From: Candidatus Aerophobetes bacterium Ae_b3b
GTDB lineage: Bacteria > Aerophobota > Aerophobia > Aerophobales > AE-B3A
Length of the DNA stretch: 34,376 nt
Reading direction: 5' to 3'
Assembly: GCA_005223085.1 (NCBI GenBank)
Contig: NJBP01000018.1
Location: 1 to 34,376, forward strand
The translations under genes were made by a program, and so were the position numbers. The notes under the pieces are model-generated. The model did no database searches and was not told where the DNA came from. It saw only the letters and a program-made list of their open reading frames with translations. Each line of letters starts with the position of its first letter. Position 1 is the first letter of the stretch. Shown here one piece after another: positions 33,255 through 34,376 of this stretch.

Positions 33255-34228
33255 CCTTTGTCTTTCTCTTTTTTAGATTCTTTCTTCTCCCACACCCGAT
33301 CAAAGTCTGTTTCTTCACTTGACTTTTCCAGTGGTTCTATCTCAATTCGCCAGACATCGAGGTTTTCCTCCTTTGGTTCAGTTCCGTTAATGAGGTAATT
33401 ACAAAAAGCAAAAGCGTTCTCATATCTACCTCTGAAGCCAATAATAATTCCCTTAAACTCCTCAGATTTTTTGAAAGATAAAGCGGCTGGCTCCCAATCC
33501 TTAGTGAGTTTTTTATTTTCCTTTCTTAGTCTTTGACTTAAAAAGGATTTTTTTTCCACGTCGGCTGTTTCCTTGAACTCTTTTTCCCGCTTTCTTAATC
33601 TTTCACCCCTCTTTCCAAAATAGGTGAGTAAACTCTCATCCAACGACACGTATCTTTTAAAGAGGCGTCTCTTGGCAGGATAGGCACCTATCTGAAAAAA
33701 AGGTGAGGTAAATCTCCCCAGATCAGCTAACCAGGGAACCACTAAACCAAAGATGACATCGCCAAAGACAAAATAAAAACCCGCTATCACAGCGGCAGTT
33801 TTAGGATTTTGGTAAATCATGGCCATAATACCAGCCCAGCCAATTACTTCGGTAAGGATACCGTATTTTGTGGCTCGTCGCTGAGCATACCTTCTCAGTG
33901 GCTCAGGATTTTTATGGCTTGGATTGATTTTTATCTTGCCACTTCTAAATCTTTTTTCAAAACCTCGATCCAAATAGCGGATGAAATCTTCTCTCCCATT
34001 TCTGACGTTTATCTCAAAAAGATGATTGATTCTATCAGTTAATAATTTAAAAAGGATGTAGACTTCCTCATGGTCTTCATACTTAACTAATACTACCGAA
34101 CTACAGTCGTTATTTTCTCCATAAATTCTCGATTGAAGATGATCTTTGTTTCTTACTTCGAAGAATTTGCCATCTAAATATACTCCAATCCCAGAGCCTA
34201 ATTCGTCATTGAGGTCTTTTACACGCAT
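33251..34228 (-). CDS. Hypothetical membrane protein of the MoxR-VWA-HflKC operon
   Basis: About 325 residues, family not recognised. Residues 1-120 are soluble and charged; 125-185 hold two or three hydrophobic segments (GILTEVIGWAGIMAMIYQNP, TAAVIAGFYFVFGDVIFGLV); the C-terminal half is a charged, helical region (RERLRKREKEFKE, KKSFLSQRLRKENKKLTK) ending in a Lys/Glu tail. The ATG at 34228 has GGAG 5 nt upstream; the adjacent ATG at 34231 is only 2 nt away, so the second is preferred. First gene of the operon seen here; it may anchor the ATPase/VWA pair to the membrane. Confidence 0.7.
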   Translation of the reverse strand: MRVKDLNDELGSGIGVYLDGKFFEVRNKDHLQSRIYGENNDCSSVVLVKYEDHEEVYILFKLLTDRINHLFEINVRNGREDFIRYLDRGFEKRFRSGKIKINPSHKNPEPLRRYAQRRATKYGILTEVIGWAGIMAMIYQNPKTAAVIAGFYFVFGDVIFGLVVPWLADLGRFTSPFFQIGAYPAKRRLFKRYVSLDESLLTYFGKRGERLRKREKEFKETADVEKKSFLSQRLRKENKKLTKDWEPAALSFKKSEEFKGIIIGFRGRYENAFAFCNYLINGTEPKEENLDVWRIEIEPLEKSSEETDFDRVWEKKESKKEKDKG

Positions 34229-34250
34229 CATCTCTCCTCAAGATACTCAA

Positions 34251-34321
34251 GGGGGGAAACATCCCCCCTCGACGGCTCGATCGGCAAAGCCGACTCTCGC
34301 TTCGCTCGAGCAAGTCGAGCC
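34251..34321. repeat. Compound palindromic repeat at the window edge
   Basis: Two adjoining structures. GGGGGG-aaacat-CCCCCC at 34251-34268 is a strong hairpin. Then GGCTCGA (34274-34280) pairs with TCGAGCC (34315-34321), enclosing TCGGC-aaa-GCCGA (34281-34293) and a CTCGCTTCGCTCGAG-type palindrome (about 34295-34309), a branched, cloverleaf-like fold. It is far more GC-rich than its surroundings. It resembles an intergenic REP/MITE-like element. No matching copy was found elsewhere in the window. Confidence 0.55.
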
Positions 34322-34376
34322 TGCTCCCCTCTTTTTTCTGATATTTCGTCTACCGAGGTTTACTTGATAATAATTC

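Noticed and set aside
1-34376. tRNA, rRNA genes or a CRISPR array
   Set aside because: No cloverleaf with tRNA consensus boxes, no rRNA-like stretch and no regularly spaced direct repeats were seen on reading either strand; the 34.3-kb palindrome lacks tRNA features.

Overview
The window looks like a chromosomal segment from an anaerobic bacterium of moderate-to-low GC. Iron-sulfur and redox genes dominate the left half: a corrinoid-activase-like ferredoxin/ASKHA protein, an NifU/IscU scaffold, a MobB-FeS protein and the feo genes. Almost everything is transcribed leftwards (minus strand); the one clear exception is a membrane protein at about 17.95-18.77 kb. A TRAP-type (MtrB) regulator is best known from Firmicutes and points towards that side of the tree, but the DUF5320, PAC2-family and HflK/HflC genes are also common in uncultured anaerobic lineages. 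I cannot assign a taxon. No tRNA, rRNA or CRISPR array was seen.

Layout. 1-747 is a frameshifted IS3-family insertion-sequence relic with a recognisable right end. 748-1177 has no recognisable gene. 1178-3624 carries a DUF169 protein and a RACo/RamA-like activase. 3960-4160 holds a relic of an IS256-type transposase. 4166-6030 is a group of small genes (two DUF5320-like, thioredoxin, glutaredoxin-like) and a radical-SAM gene with its core deleted. 5967-7579 is a DUF89 phosphatase plus methionine aminopeptidase. 7718-11068 is an iron operon (feoA, feoB split into two genes, DtxR-type repressor, MobB-FeS protein) behind a promoter with two DtxR-like palindromes. 11192-15297 has an aldolase, a zinc ribbon protein, an NifU-like scaffold, a divergent HAD-like protein and a PfkB sugar kinase. 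15466-18772 has an MFS transporter, a PAC2 protein and a DUF624-like membrane protein.

18880-27305 is the most interesting part: a complete tryptophan operon in transcription order trpB2-trpE-trpG-trpD-trpC-trpF-trpB-trpA, preceded directly by mtrB (TRAP). Between mtrB and trpB2 lies a run of GAG/AAG triplets with 2-3 nt spacers, followed by a stem-loop and U-tract. The triplet run can also pair with the terminator loop and 3' arm. This reads as a TRAP-controlled attenuator whose regulator gene sits inside the leader transcript, so the sensor could be made while the biosynthetic genes are switched off.

27398-34228 holds rpsI, hflC, hflK, a VWA-domain protein with an HEXXH motif, a MoxR/CbbQ-like AAA ATPase and a membrane protein. 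The last five look like one envelope or proteostasis operon. The right edge (34251-34321) is a compound palindrome that looks like an intergenic repeat.

Together the genes describe an organism that makes its own tryptophan under RNA-level control, takes up ferrous iron under DtxR-type control and assembles Fe-S clusters. Decay of mobile elements and accessory genes is concentrated in the first 6 kb.
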